Source: Phenylobacterium sp. Root1290
GTDB lineage: Bacteria > Pseudomonadota > Alphaproteobacteria > Caulobacterales > Caulobacteraceae
DNA length: 64,000 bases
Direction of reading: 5' to 3'
NCBI RefSeq assembly: GCF_001425305.1
Contig: NZ_LMEE01000002.1
Location: 568,191 to 632,190, forward strand
The position numbers and the translations under genes were made by a program. Of the stretch, positions 15,273-23,188 are shown in pieces. The notes under the pieces are model-generated. The model did no database searches. It saw nothing but the letters and a program-made list of their open reading frames with translations, and was not told where the DNA came from. The number at the start of each line of letters is the position of its first letter. The first letter of the stretch is position 1.

Positions 15273-16595
15273 ATGAGGCCATTCATCACGGGGCTGGCCG
15301 CCACCTTGGCCTTGCTGGCCTTGGCGCCGGCGGCCGTCTCGCAAGGCAACAAAGCCGCCGAGATCTCGGAAAAGGCGCGCACCCAGGGGATGGCCGAGGC
15401 TCCGGCCCTCGCCAAGGCCGCCGGCATCGCCTGCAACGTCACCGACGCCTTCTTCATCGGCAAGACCGAAGACAAGAAGGCCAAGACCAAGACCAGCTAC
15501 TTCGAGATCGACTGCGACCAGGGCGTCGGCTTCGTGCTGTCGGCGGTCGAGGGCGGCGCGACGACCTCGTTCACCTGTATCGAGGCCAACACCCCCGGCC
15601 CGGACGGCAAGCCGTCCAACCTGGCCTGTAAGCTCCCCGGCAACGCCGATCCGAAGGCCGACCTGGCCGGCGTGCTCGCCGCCGCCAAGGTCCAGTGCAC
15701 GCCCGAGGCCGTCCGCGGCATCGGCCAAAGCGCCAGCGCCACCTACCTCGAAGTCGCTTGCCAGGGCTCGGCCCAGGGCTACGTGCTGAAGACCAGCGCT
15801 CCGATCGACGCGGCCAAGCCGGTCGAGGCCAGCGACTGCATGCTGTACGACGGCGGCTCCAGCAACATCTCCTGCAGCCTGCGCACCAAGGAAGAGCGCC
15901 TGGCGGTGGTCGACGCCGTCGCGGCCCAGGCCAACAACGGCTGCACCGTGAAGGACAAGAAGTACCTGGGCATGTCCCAGACCGGCTCGTCGTTCTTCGA
16001 AGCCGCCTGCGCCGACGGCAAGGGCTACCTCTACCGCGTCGACGCCGGCAAGCTCGCTCAGACCTATGAGTGCGCCAAGGCCCAGGGCGTCATGGGCGGC
16101 TGCACCCTGACCGACACCAAGGAAGCGGTCACCGAGCAGAACGGCCTCTACACCCGCCTGGCCAAGTCGGCCGGCTTCAACTGCGACGTGTCGAAGTACG
16201 CGCCGTTCCCCGGCCCGGCCGGCAAGGACATCGTCGAGATGGCCTGCTCGAACCGTCCGGACGGCGGCGTCGGCGTCTTCGGCGGCCCGAACGACAAGCC
16301 GATCGTCTACGACTGCGCCCGCGCGCCGATCGCCGGCTACCGCTGCTCGTTCACCAAGCTGGACGTCAACAGCTACGGCTCGGTCACCGCCGACCTGAAG
16401 AAGATGGGCAAGGCTGACTGCGCGGTCTCCAACGCCCGCGTCATCGGCAAGACCGCCAAGGGCACGACCTACATGGAAGTCGCCTGCGCCGACGGCCTGA
16501 AGGGCTATGTCATGGAGTACAGCGCGGACCTGACCCCGCTGGCCACCACCGGCTGCGCCTTCACCAAGGACTGCAAGCTGCCCGGCAACGTCTAA
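15273..16595 (+). CDS. Secreted protein with five four-cysteine repeats, unknown function
   Basis: A 440-aa protein with a signal peptide (residues 1-23) and a good ribosome site (AGGAG). The mature part consists of five degenerate repeats of about 80 residues, each with four Cys: 54/81/102/119, 142/163/189/201, 224/246/267/277, 304/325/348/358 and 383/405/428/434. Each unit starts C-x-V-x(4-6)-IG-like and continues with TYxEVACxxGxGYV; this is clearest in units 1, 2, 3 and 5. The 20 Cys and periplasmic targeting suggest ten disulfides. I recognise no family. A strong terminator follows, so it is probably monocistronic. Confidence 0.85.
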   Translation: MRPFITGLAATLALLALAPAAVSQGNKAAEISEKARTQGMAEAPALAKAAGIACNVTDAFFIGKTEDKKAKTKTSYFEIDCDQGVGFVLSAVEGGATTSFTCIEANTPGPDGKPSNLACKLPGNADPKADLAGVLAAAKVQCTPEAVRGIGQSASATYLEVACQGSAQGYVLKTSAPIDAAKPVEASDCMLYDGGSSNISCSLRTKEERLAVVDAVAAQANNGCTVKDKKYLGMSQTGSSFFEAACADGKGYLYRVDAGKLAQTYECAKAQGVMGGCTLTDTKEAVTEQNGLYTRLAKSAGFNCDVSKYAPFPGPAGKDIVEMACSNRPDGGVGVFGGPNDKPIVYDCARAPIAGYRCSFTKLDVNSYGSVTADLKKMGKADCAVSNARVIGKTAKGTTYMEVACADGLKGYVMEYSADLTPLATTGCAFTKDCKLPGNV

Positions 16596-16621
16596 GCCGC
16601 GCCAGCAACGCCAAAGCGAAA

Positions 16622-16648
16622 GGCCCGGGGGCGACCCCGGGCCTTTTT
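16622..16648 (+). terminator. Rho-independent terminator after the Cys-repeat protein
   Basis: A perfect 9-bp stem (GGCCCGGGG and CCCCGGGCC) with a GCGA loop, then TTTTT. It lies 26 bases after the stop codon and before the converging RNB gene. Confidence 0.92.
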
Positions 16649-16670
16649 CTTTGCCTGCTGCGGCCGCCTC

Positions 16671-18053
16671 CTAGGCGACCCGCTCGAACACCGCCGGCGG
16701 CGCGTCGGGGTTGGCGGCGGCCAACCGCACCTGCAGCGCATCGCCGACCTCGACCTTGTGGGCGGTGATCCGCGCCACCACCGGCAGCTCGCACAGCTGC
16801 ATCCGCGCGCCCCGCTCGTCGATGTCGGTGACCACCGCGCGGAAGCTCTCGCCCTCGCGCCCGTGCAGCATCACGCTCTCGGCCAGGTCGATCACCGCGC
16901 GGTCGATCTGGCCGGCCTGGGCGTCGGCCCTCGCCATCACCTTGGGCAGCTTGGCGAACGCCTCAACCGCCGCGGCCAGCGGCGGGCGTCCGTTGGCGAT
17001 CGCCAAAGCGGTGTCGACCACATAGCGGTCGGCCAGCCGCCGCAGCGGCGCGGTGGCGTGGGCATAGGTCGCCGCCATCGCCGCGTGCCAGGGCGGCGCG
17101 CCTTCGGAATAGGGCACATAGGTCGCCGCCGTGCTGGCCCGGCGGATGGCCAGCATGAACGCCGCCGCCTTCGGATCGTCTGGATCCAGGGTCAGCTCGT
17201 ACTGCGCCAGGCTCGCCATCTGCGGCCACGCCAGCCCGAACGCCTTGGCGGTCTGGCGCAGACGCTTGACCGCCCGCTCGTCGGGCTCGGGCATCACCCG
17301 GAACAGGCCGGTCTGGTGCGCCTGCAGCAGTTGGGCCACCGCCATGTTGGTCGCCAGCGACAGCGCCGCGTTCTGGTCCTCCGCCGGCGTGCGCGGACGG
17401 AAGCGCAGTTGCAGCCGCCCGTCCACGCTCGCCACCTCCTGCTCGGGGGGATCCACCCGCGAGGCGCCGCGCCGCGCCTCGGCGCCCCTCACCCGTTCGG
17501 CCAGCTCGGCGAAGCCGTCCGGCAGCTCGGCCGGCGTGACCTTGTCATAGGCCAGCTTGGCGACGCTGCGGATGACCGCCCGCTCGACGCCGTCCAGCAT
17601 CGCCTCGCCGTCGGGCGCGACCCGCACGGCGAAGACCACCGCCGGCCGCGGTCCGGTCGGCAGCAGGCTCGCCGCCCCCTCGCTCAGTTCGCGCGGATAG
17701 AGGCTCGCCTTGCCATCGGGCAGATAGAGCGTCGCGCCCCGTTTCCAGGCTTCCTGATCCAGCAGGTCGCCGTCGCGCACGAACCACGAGACGTCCGCAA
17801 TCGCATACTGCAGCAGCAGGTCATCGCCGCTGCGCTCGATGGTGAAGGCCTGGTCGAGGTCGGTCGAGGCCGCCGGGTCCAACGTGACGAACGGCCGGTC
17901 GGTGCGGTCGACATGCTCGCTCAACGGTCGCTGCGCGGCGGCCTGGGCCGCGGCCCGCACCTCGGGGGGAAAACCGTCTGGAACCTTGAAGCGGGAACGA
18001 AGGCCGGCCAGGCCCTGACTCAACGCATTGTGCGGATCAACGAGCGTCTTCAT
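16671..18053 (-). CDS. RNB-domain ribonuclease, short form without cold-shock domains
   Basis: A 460-aa protein. The RNB catalytic segment lies near the N-terminus: VTLDPAASTDLDQA (Asp59, Asp65, Asp67) and YAIADVSWFV, with YPRELSEGAASLLPTGPRPAVVF further on. E. coli RNase II has two cold-shock domains ahead of RNB; here only about 50 residues precede it. An S1-like tail (about 385-460) remains. The fourth acidic residue of the canonical DLDD is Gln68, as in the short RNB subgroup. The activity is expected to be 3'-to-5' exonuclease on RNA. ATG 18053 is used rather than TTG 18059. It is transcribed towards the Cys-repeat gene. Confidence 0.88.
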   Translation of the reverse strand: MKTLVDPHNALSQGLAGLRSRFKVPDGFPPEVRAAAQAAAQRPLSEHVDRTDRPFVTLDPAASTDLDQAFTIERSGDDLLLQYAIADVSWFVRDGDLLDQEAWKRGATLYLPDGKASLYPRELSEGAASLLPTGPRPAVVFAVRVAPDGEAMLDGVERAVIRSVAKLAYDKVTPAELPDGFAELAERVRGAEARRGASRVDPPEQEVASVDGRLQLRFRPRTPAEDQNAALSLATNMAVAQLLQAHQTGLFRVMPEPDERAVKRLRQTAKAFGLAWPQMASLAQYELTLDPDDPKAAAFMLAIRRASTAATYVPYSEGAPPWHAAMAATYAHATAPLRRLADRYVVDTALAIANGRPPLAAAVEAFAKLPKVMARADAQAGQIDRAVIDLAESVMLHGREGESFRAVVTDIDERGARMQLCELPVVARITAHKVEVGDALQVRLAAANPDAPPAVFERVA

Positions 18054-18114
18054 GCCCAAGCTCTGTCAGGCCCGCCCGCCGCTGTCATCCCCCGTCGCCG
18101 GCGGCTCGCCCAAA

Positions 18115-18146
18115 CGAAAAGGCCCGCGGATCGCTCCGCGGGCCTT
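18115..18146 (-). terminator. Rho-independent terminator of the 41-aa ORF
   Basis: A 12-bp perfect stem (AAGGCCCGCGGA with TCCGCGGGCCTT) and a TCGC loop. On the minus strand it is followed by TTTTCGTTT. It lies 22 bases after the stop of the small ORF at 18168. Confidence 0.85.
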
Positions 18147-18167
18147 GCTCGTCATTCGGTCGCGCGC

Positions 18168-18293
18168 TTAGGCGTGCGAGAGCAGGTGTTCGGCTTCGCC
18201 GCGCAGGCGCGCCAGGACCTTGCCCACGAACGCGTTGGTCGCGCGGTAAAAAGCCAGTTGGCCTTCGACGTTTTCGTATTCAGCAAACAGCAT
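18168..18293 (-). CDS. 41-aa small protein of unknown function
   Basis: A short ORF (MLFAEYENVEGQLAFYRATN onward, ending LLSHA) with an excellent ribosome site (TTGGAGG, 5 bases before the ATG), a clean terminator 22 bases after its stop, and a large inverted repeat in its upstream region. Predicted as one amphipathic helix: alternating acidic and aromatic residues, then LARLRGEAEHLL. There is no signal peptide. I know no family. The complete gene signals argue that it is real; alternatively the transcript could act as a small regulatory RNA with an incidental ORF. Confidence 0.68.
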   Translation of the reverse strand: MLFAEYENVEGQLAFYRATNAFVGKVLARLRGEAEHLLSHA

Positions 18294-18325
18294 GATCGCC
18301 TCCAAGTGCTGAGCGCTACCTATGC

Positions 18326-18357
18326 TGCGACGCACCCAAAATCAATGGTGCGTCGCA
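18326..18357 (-). promoter_or_regulatory. Inverted repeat upstream of the 41-aa ORF (operator candidate)
   Basis: Perfect 11-base arms (TGCGACGCACC and GGTGCGTCGCA) are separated by 10 bases. On the minus strand the spacer contains TTGATT, a possible -35 element, so a dimeric regulator bound to both arms would cover the promoter. It lies 33 bases before the small ORF start. Confidence 0.55.
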
Positions 18358-18520
18358 ATATTTCATATTGTGATGAAAAAATGTGAAGCGAGCCCCAGCA
18401 CCATCCGGGGTCAGCTTTCTGCCCGGACCGGGCGTGATCGGCCGATGCTGCATTGCAAAGGCCGAACGCCTCGCGACCGCCCTCATCAGGGTCATCCCGG
18501 TTTGCGAAGCACCTAAAATT

Positions 18521-18620
18521 CCTCCTGGGGGAGGTGGATCGGCGCGCAGCGGCGAGACGGAGGGAGCCCGCATGCCCCCTCCGTCAACCATTCGGCTGAC
18601 AGCTCCCCCAGGAGGGCGAC
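18521..18620. repeat. Nested palindromic intergenic repeat, family C
   Basis: Outer arms CCTCCTGGGGGAG (18521-18533) and CTCCCCCAGGAGG (18603-18615) surround inner arms GACGGAGGG and CCCTCCGTC, so the element can form a cruciform. It ends 8 bases before the stop codon of the TPP-enzyme gene. A single arm of family B (GTCATCCCGGTTTGCG) precedes it at 18491. The rest of the 334-base gap holds only the small-ORF promoter. Confidence 0.78.
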
Positions 18621-18627
18621 CGTCGCC

Positions 18628-20169
18628 TTAGATCGCCGCTTCGATGAACTTCGGGCCCGGCTCGGCCATCGCCTTGGCGAAGGCGGCGTCGAACGCCTCG
18701 GCCGTCTCGCAGCGCACCGCCGGCACGCCCAGGCCCTTGGCCACCGACACCCAGTCGATCTTGGGATCGCCCAGGTCCAGCAGCTTGCTGGCCGACGGCC
18801 CCGGATTGCCCGAACCCGTGCGGCCCATCTCGATGTTGAGGATGCGGTAGGAGTGGTTGGCGAACACCACCACCGTCACGTCCTGGTTCTCGCGCGCCAT
18901 CGTCCAGAGCGACTGCACCGTGTACATCGCCGAGCCATCGCCGTTCAGCGACACGATCTTGCGGTCCGGCGCGGCTGTCGCCGCCCCGATGGCCAGCGGC
19001 CCGCCGATGCCGATCGCCCCGCCGGTCAGGGCCAGCACGTCGTGCGCCTTGGCCGTCGCGCAGGGCACGGCGATGCCGCCGCCCGAGGTCACCGAGTCGT
19101 CGCAGATGATCGCGCCTTCCGGCAGGTGGCGCGCCACCGACACGCCCGCCGACTGCGGGGTCAACGGCCCGGTCGGGGCCGCGTCGGCCACCTTGTAGGC
19201 TTGCGACGGCCCGCTCGCCGGCGCGCCCAGGGCGTCGGCCAGCGCCGCCAGCCCCGCCACCGCGTCTTCCGAGCGCTGCGCCAGGGTCATGGTCTCGCAG
19301 CCTTCCGGGACCAGCACGCTCGGCCGGTCGGGATAGGCGAAGAACGCCACCGGCGTCACCGTGCCTACGAACACCATCAGGTCGGTCCCTTCCAGGTCCG
19401 CCAGCGCCGCCTCGCCGAAATACTGCATCCGCGCCGGCTGGAAGACGCCGGCCCCGCGCGGCTGGCGCGCGCAGAAAGTATCGGCCATCACCCGCACGCC
19501 GGCCGCCTGCAGGCGCGCGGCCTGCTCCAGCGCCTTGGCGCTGGTCCCCTGCCCGCCCAGAAGCACCACCGGCTTGGAGGCGGCGCGGACCTTCTTGGCG
19601 ACGTCCTCGACCACGCCGCTCGCCGGCGGCGCGCGGGTCGGCACGGAGGCCTTCACCGCGCCCTTGGTGGTCTCCAGCCAGGCGGAGTCGGCCGGCAGGA
19701 TCAGGCTGACCGGACCGCCGGGCGGACCGTAGCTGGCGGTGACCGCCTCGGCGGTGATCTCCGCAACCGTGTCGGGGCTGTCGGCCGACTTCACCCACAG
19801 CGAGTTGGGTCCGACGATGGTCGGGATGTCGGAGTTCAGCGGTGCGTCGTACTGGCGGTGATAGGTGGCGTGGTCGCCGATCACGTTGACGATCGGGGTG
19901 AAGGCGCGCCGCGCGTTGTGCAGGTTGGCCAGGCCGTTGCCGTAGCCGGGACCCAGGTGCAGCAGCGTGCAGGCCGGGGTCTCGGCGATGCGGCCATAGC
20001 CGTCGGCCGCGCCGGTCGCCACGCCCTCGAACAGGCACAGCACCGGCCGCATCCTCGGCTCCCGGTCCAGCGCCGCGACGAACTGCATCTCGCTGGTGCC
20101 GGGATTGGCGAAGCAGGCGGTGACCTCGTTCTCGACGAGGGTGGTAATCAGGGCGTCGGCGCCGTTCAT
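18628..20169 (-). CDS. Thiamine-pyrophosphate enzyme, acetolactate-synthase/benzoylformate-decarboxylase-like
   Basis: A 513-aa TPP enzyme with the three usual domains: the N-terminal PYR domain with catalytic Glu48 (CLFEGVATGAADGYGR), a central Rossmann-like domain, and the C-terminal PP domain with GDGS (410-413) and Asn438, the TPP/Mg motif. In annotation such proteins are often named acetolactate synthase, but they lack a regulatory-subunit partner and probably do other 2-keto-acid chemistry. ATG 20169 overlaps the upstream CoA-ligase stop (TGATG), so the two are translationally coupled. Joint function in an acyl-CoA or aromatic pathway is inferred. Confidence 0.85.
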   Translation of the reverse strand: MNGADALITTLVENEVTACFANPGTSEMQFVAALDREPRMRPVLCLFEGVATGAADGYGRIAETPACTLLHLGPGYGNGLANLHNARRAFTPIVNVIGDHATYHRQYDAPLNSDIPTIVGPNSLWVKSADSPDTVAEITAEAVTASYGPPGGPVSLILPADSAWLETTKGAVKASVPTRAPPASGVVEDVAKKVRAASKPVVLLGGQGTSAKALEQAARLQAAGVRVMADTFCARQPRGAGVFQPARMQYFGEAALADLEGTDLMVFVGTVTPVAFFAYPDRPSVLVPEGCETMTLAQRSEDAVAGLAALADALGAPASGPSQAYKVADAAPTGPLTPQSAGVSVARHLPEGAIICDDSVTSGGGIAVPCATAKAHDVLALTGGAIGIGGPLAIGAATAAPDRKIVSLNGDGSAMYTVQSLWTMARENQDVTVVVFANHSYRILNIEMGRTGSGNPGPSASKLLDLGDPKIDWVSVAKGLGVPAVRCETAEAFDAAFAKAMAEPGPKFIEAAI

Positions 20170-21938
20170 CAAAACACCATCACATCAGCAGCATCGGAAA
20201 AGAGACGTTCGGCCTCGCCGGCGCGCAGCGCGCGCGCGACGGGCTGGGCGATATAGCCCTTGTCGGTGATCTCGCCGGCGTTGGCGTCGGGGGGCGTGTC
20301 CAGCACCAGGGCGCGGGCCACCTTGCCGCCCGACCCCTTGGCCCCGGCGTTGAAGCGCTCGATCCCGTCGCGCACCGCCGCGGCGATCGCCGCACGGTCC
20401 ATGTTCGGGTTCGGATAGAACAGCAGGCCGACGGCCTCCTTGCCCTCGCCGCAGACCACCGCATCGGTGACCGCGTCGCCCACCGCCGAGACCGCCTTCA
20501 CGCGCAAGTCGCCGACCGTGACGAAGGTGCCGCTGGCCAGCTTGAAGTTCTCGGAAATGCGGCCGTCGAACGCCAGTCCCGCCTGCGGACTGGCCTCGTC
20601 CACGAACCGCGCCGCGTCGCCCAGCAGGTAGAAGCCGTCGGCGTCGTAGCTCTGGGCCGACAGCTCGGGCCGGCCCAGATAGCCGGGCGAGACCTGCGGC
20701 CCCTTCACCCGGAACTCCAGCTTGCCCGCCGCCGGGGTCAGCTTGACCGCCGTGCCCGGCACCGGCAGGCCGATCAGCCCCATGCGGTCGTTGCGCCAAT
20801 GGACGTTGCAGGCGGTCGGCCCGGTCTCGGTCGCGCCATAGCCGGACGCGAAGCTGATCTTCTCGCCAACGGTCGCCACGGCGACGGCCTGGATACGGTC
20901 GCAGGTGTCCTGGCCCAGGGCCGCGCCGCCGTACTGCAGCACCCGCACCTGCTCGAAGAAGGTCCTGGCCAGCGCCTCGTCGCGCTCCAGTTCGCCGGCC
21001 AGCAGCATCCAGCCGGCCGGGACCATGTTGTGATAGGTCGTCGCCACCTCGGTCAGGTTGCGCAGCGTCTCGCCGAACCGTCCGGCCACCGGCTGGCCGG
21101 CGTCGATGTGCAAGGTCCCGCCGCGGTGCAGCGCCATGTGCAGGATCGAGTTGGCCCCCAGGCTGTGGCTCCAGGGCGCGGAATTGACCATCACCGGCGG
21201 CTCGTCGTCGGCGAAGCAGGCCGCGATCTGGGCCGAGTTCAGCGCGATCCCGCGGTGCAGGCAGATCACCGCCTTCGGCAGGCCCGTGGATCCCGAGGTC
21301 AGCAGGTACTTGGCGTGGTCGTCGGGCTTGGCGGTCGCATCGACGCCGCCCGCGCCCAGCAACCGCTCCAGCGGCACGTCGCCCGGCCGCGCGTTCTTGC
21401 CCGCGATCACCGGCAGTCCGGCCAGGAACGGCGCCTCCAGCGCCTCCGAGAACAGGCTGGCGTCCTCGGTGTAGACCGCCGCGGGCTTCAGCACCTCGAC
21501 CGCATGGGCCAGCCGCGTCAGGTTCGCGCCCGGCAGGCCGTACTGCGGCGAGACCGGCGCGATCGGCATGCCCTGGCTCATCGCGCCGTAGCCGACCAGC
21601 CCGTGGTCGATCCCGTTGCGCGCCAGGATCAGCAGCGGCGCCGTCCCGACCACGCCCAGCTCGCGCAGGCCCCCGGCGATCGCGCGCACCTGCTCGCGCG
21701 CCTCGCCGAAACTCACCCGCCGCCAGCCCTCGCCCGAACGCTCGGCCAGCCAGGTCCGCGCCGGCGCCTCGGCGGCCCAGCGGTCCAGCGCCTGGGTCAT
21801 GGTGGTGAAGTCGCCGGAGAACGGCGTCGGATTGGTGAGGATCAGCTCGCCGCCGCCCCTCTCCTCGATGTCCAGCTGCGTCGGCGCATAGCGCGCGTCG
21901 CGGAACGGGGCGTCTGTGGGGCGGATTCTGGCGTCCAT
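20169..21938 (-). CDS. AMP-dependent acyl-CoA synthetase, feruloyl-CoA-synthase-like
   Basis: A 589-aa ANL-superfamily adenylating enzyme. It has the P-loop-like LTSGSTGLPKAV (214-222), FASGYGATETGP (the A5 motif, about 353), and DGFYLLGDAARF (the A7 Asp). The lysine-containing C-terminal domain is less typical: FKLASGTFVTVGDLRVKAVS is the segment shared with feruloyl-CoA synthases. It would activate a carboxylic acid to its CoA thioester using ATP. Coupled directly to the TPP enzyme downstream. The substrate, perhaps a hydroxycinnamate, is a guess from family resemblance. Confidence 0.86.
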   Translation of the reverse strand: MDARIRPTDAPFRDARYAPTQLDIEERGGGELILTNPTPFSGDFTTMTQALDRWAAEAPARTWLAERSGEGWRRVSFGEAREQVRAIAGGLRELGVVGTAPLLILARNGIDHGLVGYGAMSQGMPIAPVSPQYGLPGANLTRLAHAVEVLKPAAVYTEDASLFSEALEAPFLAGLPVIAGKNARPGDVPLERLLGAGGVDATAKPDDHAKYLLTSGSTGLPKAVICLHRGIALNSAQIAACFADDEPPVMVNSAPWSHSLGANSILHMALHRGGTLHIDAGQPVAGRFGETLRNLTEVATTYHNMVPAGWMLLAGELERDEALARTFFEQVRVLQYGGAALGQDTCDRIQAVAVATVGEKISFASGYGATETGPTACNVHWRNDRMGLIGLPVPGTAVKLTPAAGKLEFRVKGPQVSPGYLGRPELSAQSYDADGFYLLGDAARFVDEASPQAGLAFDGRISENFKLASGTFVTVGDLRVKAVSAVGDAVTDAVVCGEGKEAVGLLFYPNPNMDRAAIAAAVRDGIERFNAGAKGSGGKVARALVLDTPPDANAGEITDKGYIAQPVARALRAGEAERLFSDAADVMVF

Positions 21939-21988
21939 GATGCCCCTAGCCTTAGCGGCAGGCGCCTATCGGTGTCATCCCGGTTTCC

Positions 21989-23068
21989 TCACAGGTCGGC
22001 GGCGCGCATCGCCGGGACCTCGTCGCGCGTCTGGATCGAAGCCAGCGTCACCCCGGGCGACAGCCGCGCCGCCCGCGCCCGCTTCGACAGCCGCCGCGCC
22101 GCCTCCAGGCGCGAGAACACGAAGACGCTCTCGCGCGCGGCCGCATAGGGCGCCAGCAGGCCCAGCGAGACGATGCGCAGCGCGACGTTGGACAGCTGCA
22201 GCCGCGAACAGGCCCGCCAGTCGAGCGGCAGCCAGAGGCCCAGCCCCGCCGCCACCGCCGTGCGCCGCGCGGCCTGATAGGGCGCCCAGACGCTCGCCAG
22301 CCCCAGCCAGATCGACAGAGCCAGGGCGCCCAGCGCCGCCAGCTGGCTCGGCGCTGCGCCCAGCTTCGGGGTCGGCAGCGGCGCCAGGCCCAGCAGCATG
22401 CCCGCCGCAAACAGCCCGATCATCGCCGTGCCGAACCAGCCGATCGCAAAGGCGCTGTAGAGCGGACGGCGCGCGGCCGCAGCGGCGTCATAGGCGGCGG
22501 GACGGTCCAGATGGCGAAGCCCGCCCCACAGCGTCTGCGCCCGCAGCCGGTCGGCATGCGGCAGCCACCACCCCAGGGTGAGCACGTTCATGGCCCAATC
22601 GCGCAGCTCGCTCAGCGCCGCGGCCCCGGACGAACCGTCGACCTCGAACACCAGCCCGCGCCACTCCGTGCGGGTCGCCAGATAGATGAAGCCGGCGAAG
22701 CGCGAGAAGCCGACGATCAGCGCTGCGCACGCCACCGCGGCCAGGGCGACCGGCGCGCCCCAGGCGCCCAGGCTCCACAGCGCCGCGGCGGCCGCCGCCA
22801 ACGCCCCGCCGACCAGCAAAACCTTGAATATGCAGCCGATCAGCAGCTCGGCGCCTGAACCGCCATAGTGCAGCGGCTCGCCATTGAGGTGGGTTTCGGC
22901 CCACAGCACGCGCCGGGTCTCGCTTCGCGCCCAGAAGCCGTAGAGTCCGAGCGTCGCCAGGTTCAACGCCCCGTGGCGCAGGCTCGACGGCAGCAGGGCG
23001 CGCGCGTCGATGCTCTGCTTGAGCGTCAAACTCTGGCCGCCCGACTCGGCGGCGTTCGATCGCGACAT
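21989..23068 (-). CDS. DUF898 (YjgN-like) integral membrane protein
   Basis: A 359-aa protein with about six to eight hydrophobic helices. The pair NLATLGLYGFWARSETRRVLW and, in the second half, LTLGWWLPHADRLRAQTLWGG plus SLGLLAPYAAARE reflects the internal repeats typical of DUF898. Each contains the aromatic, Arg/Lys-rich turn after a helix (FWAR...R). The family is of unknown function. The gene stands alone between the CoA ligase and dihydroorotase genes, with 120 bases upstream that contain no clear promoter. Confidence 0.78.
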   Translation of the reverse strand: MSRSNAAESGGQSLTLKQSIDARALLPSSLRHGALNLATLGLYGFWARSETRRVLWAETHLNGEPLHYGGSGAELLIGCIFKVLLVGGALAAAAAALWSLGAWGAPVALAAVACAALIVGFSRFAGFIYLATRTEWRGLVFEVDGSSGAAALSELRDWAMNVLTLGWWLPHADRLRAQTLWGGLRHLDRPAAYDAAAAARRPLYSAFAIGWFGTAMIGLFAAGMLLGLAPLPTPKLGAAPSQLAALGALALSIWLGLASVWAPYQAARRTAVAAGLGLWLPLDWRACSRLQLSNVALRIVSLGLLAPYAAARESVFVFSRLEAARRLSKRARAARLSPGVTLASIQTRDEVPAMRAADL

Positions 23069-23188
23069 CTACTCCCCCGCGACTGAGGCCCGCGGCGCGA
23101 ACACGCCGGTCACTTCCCACCGAAGGTAGTGTAGTCGCGAAGTGTTGCTGAGACCCGAACTCGGCCCCAGGGCTTCAGAAGGCGGTGA

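Noticed and set aside
18326..18357. The 11-bp inverted repeat as a Rho-independent terminator
   Set aside because: It lies upstream of the small ORF in its own direction and has no T-run on either strand at the end of the stem; an operator or leader structure fits better.
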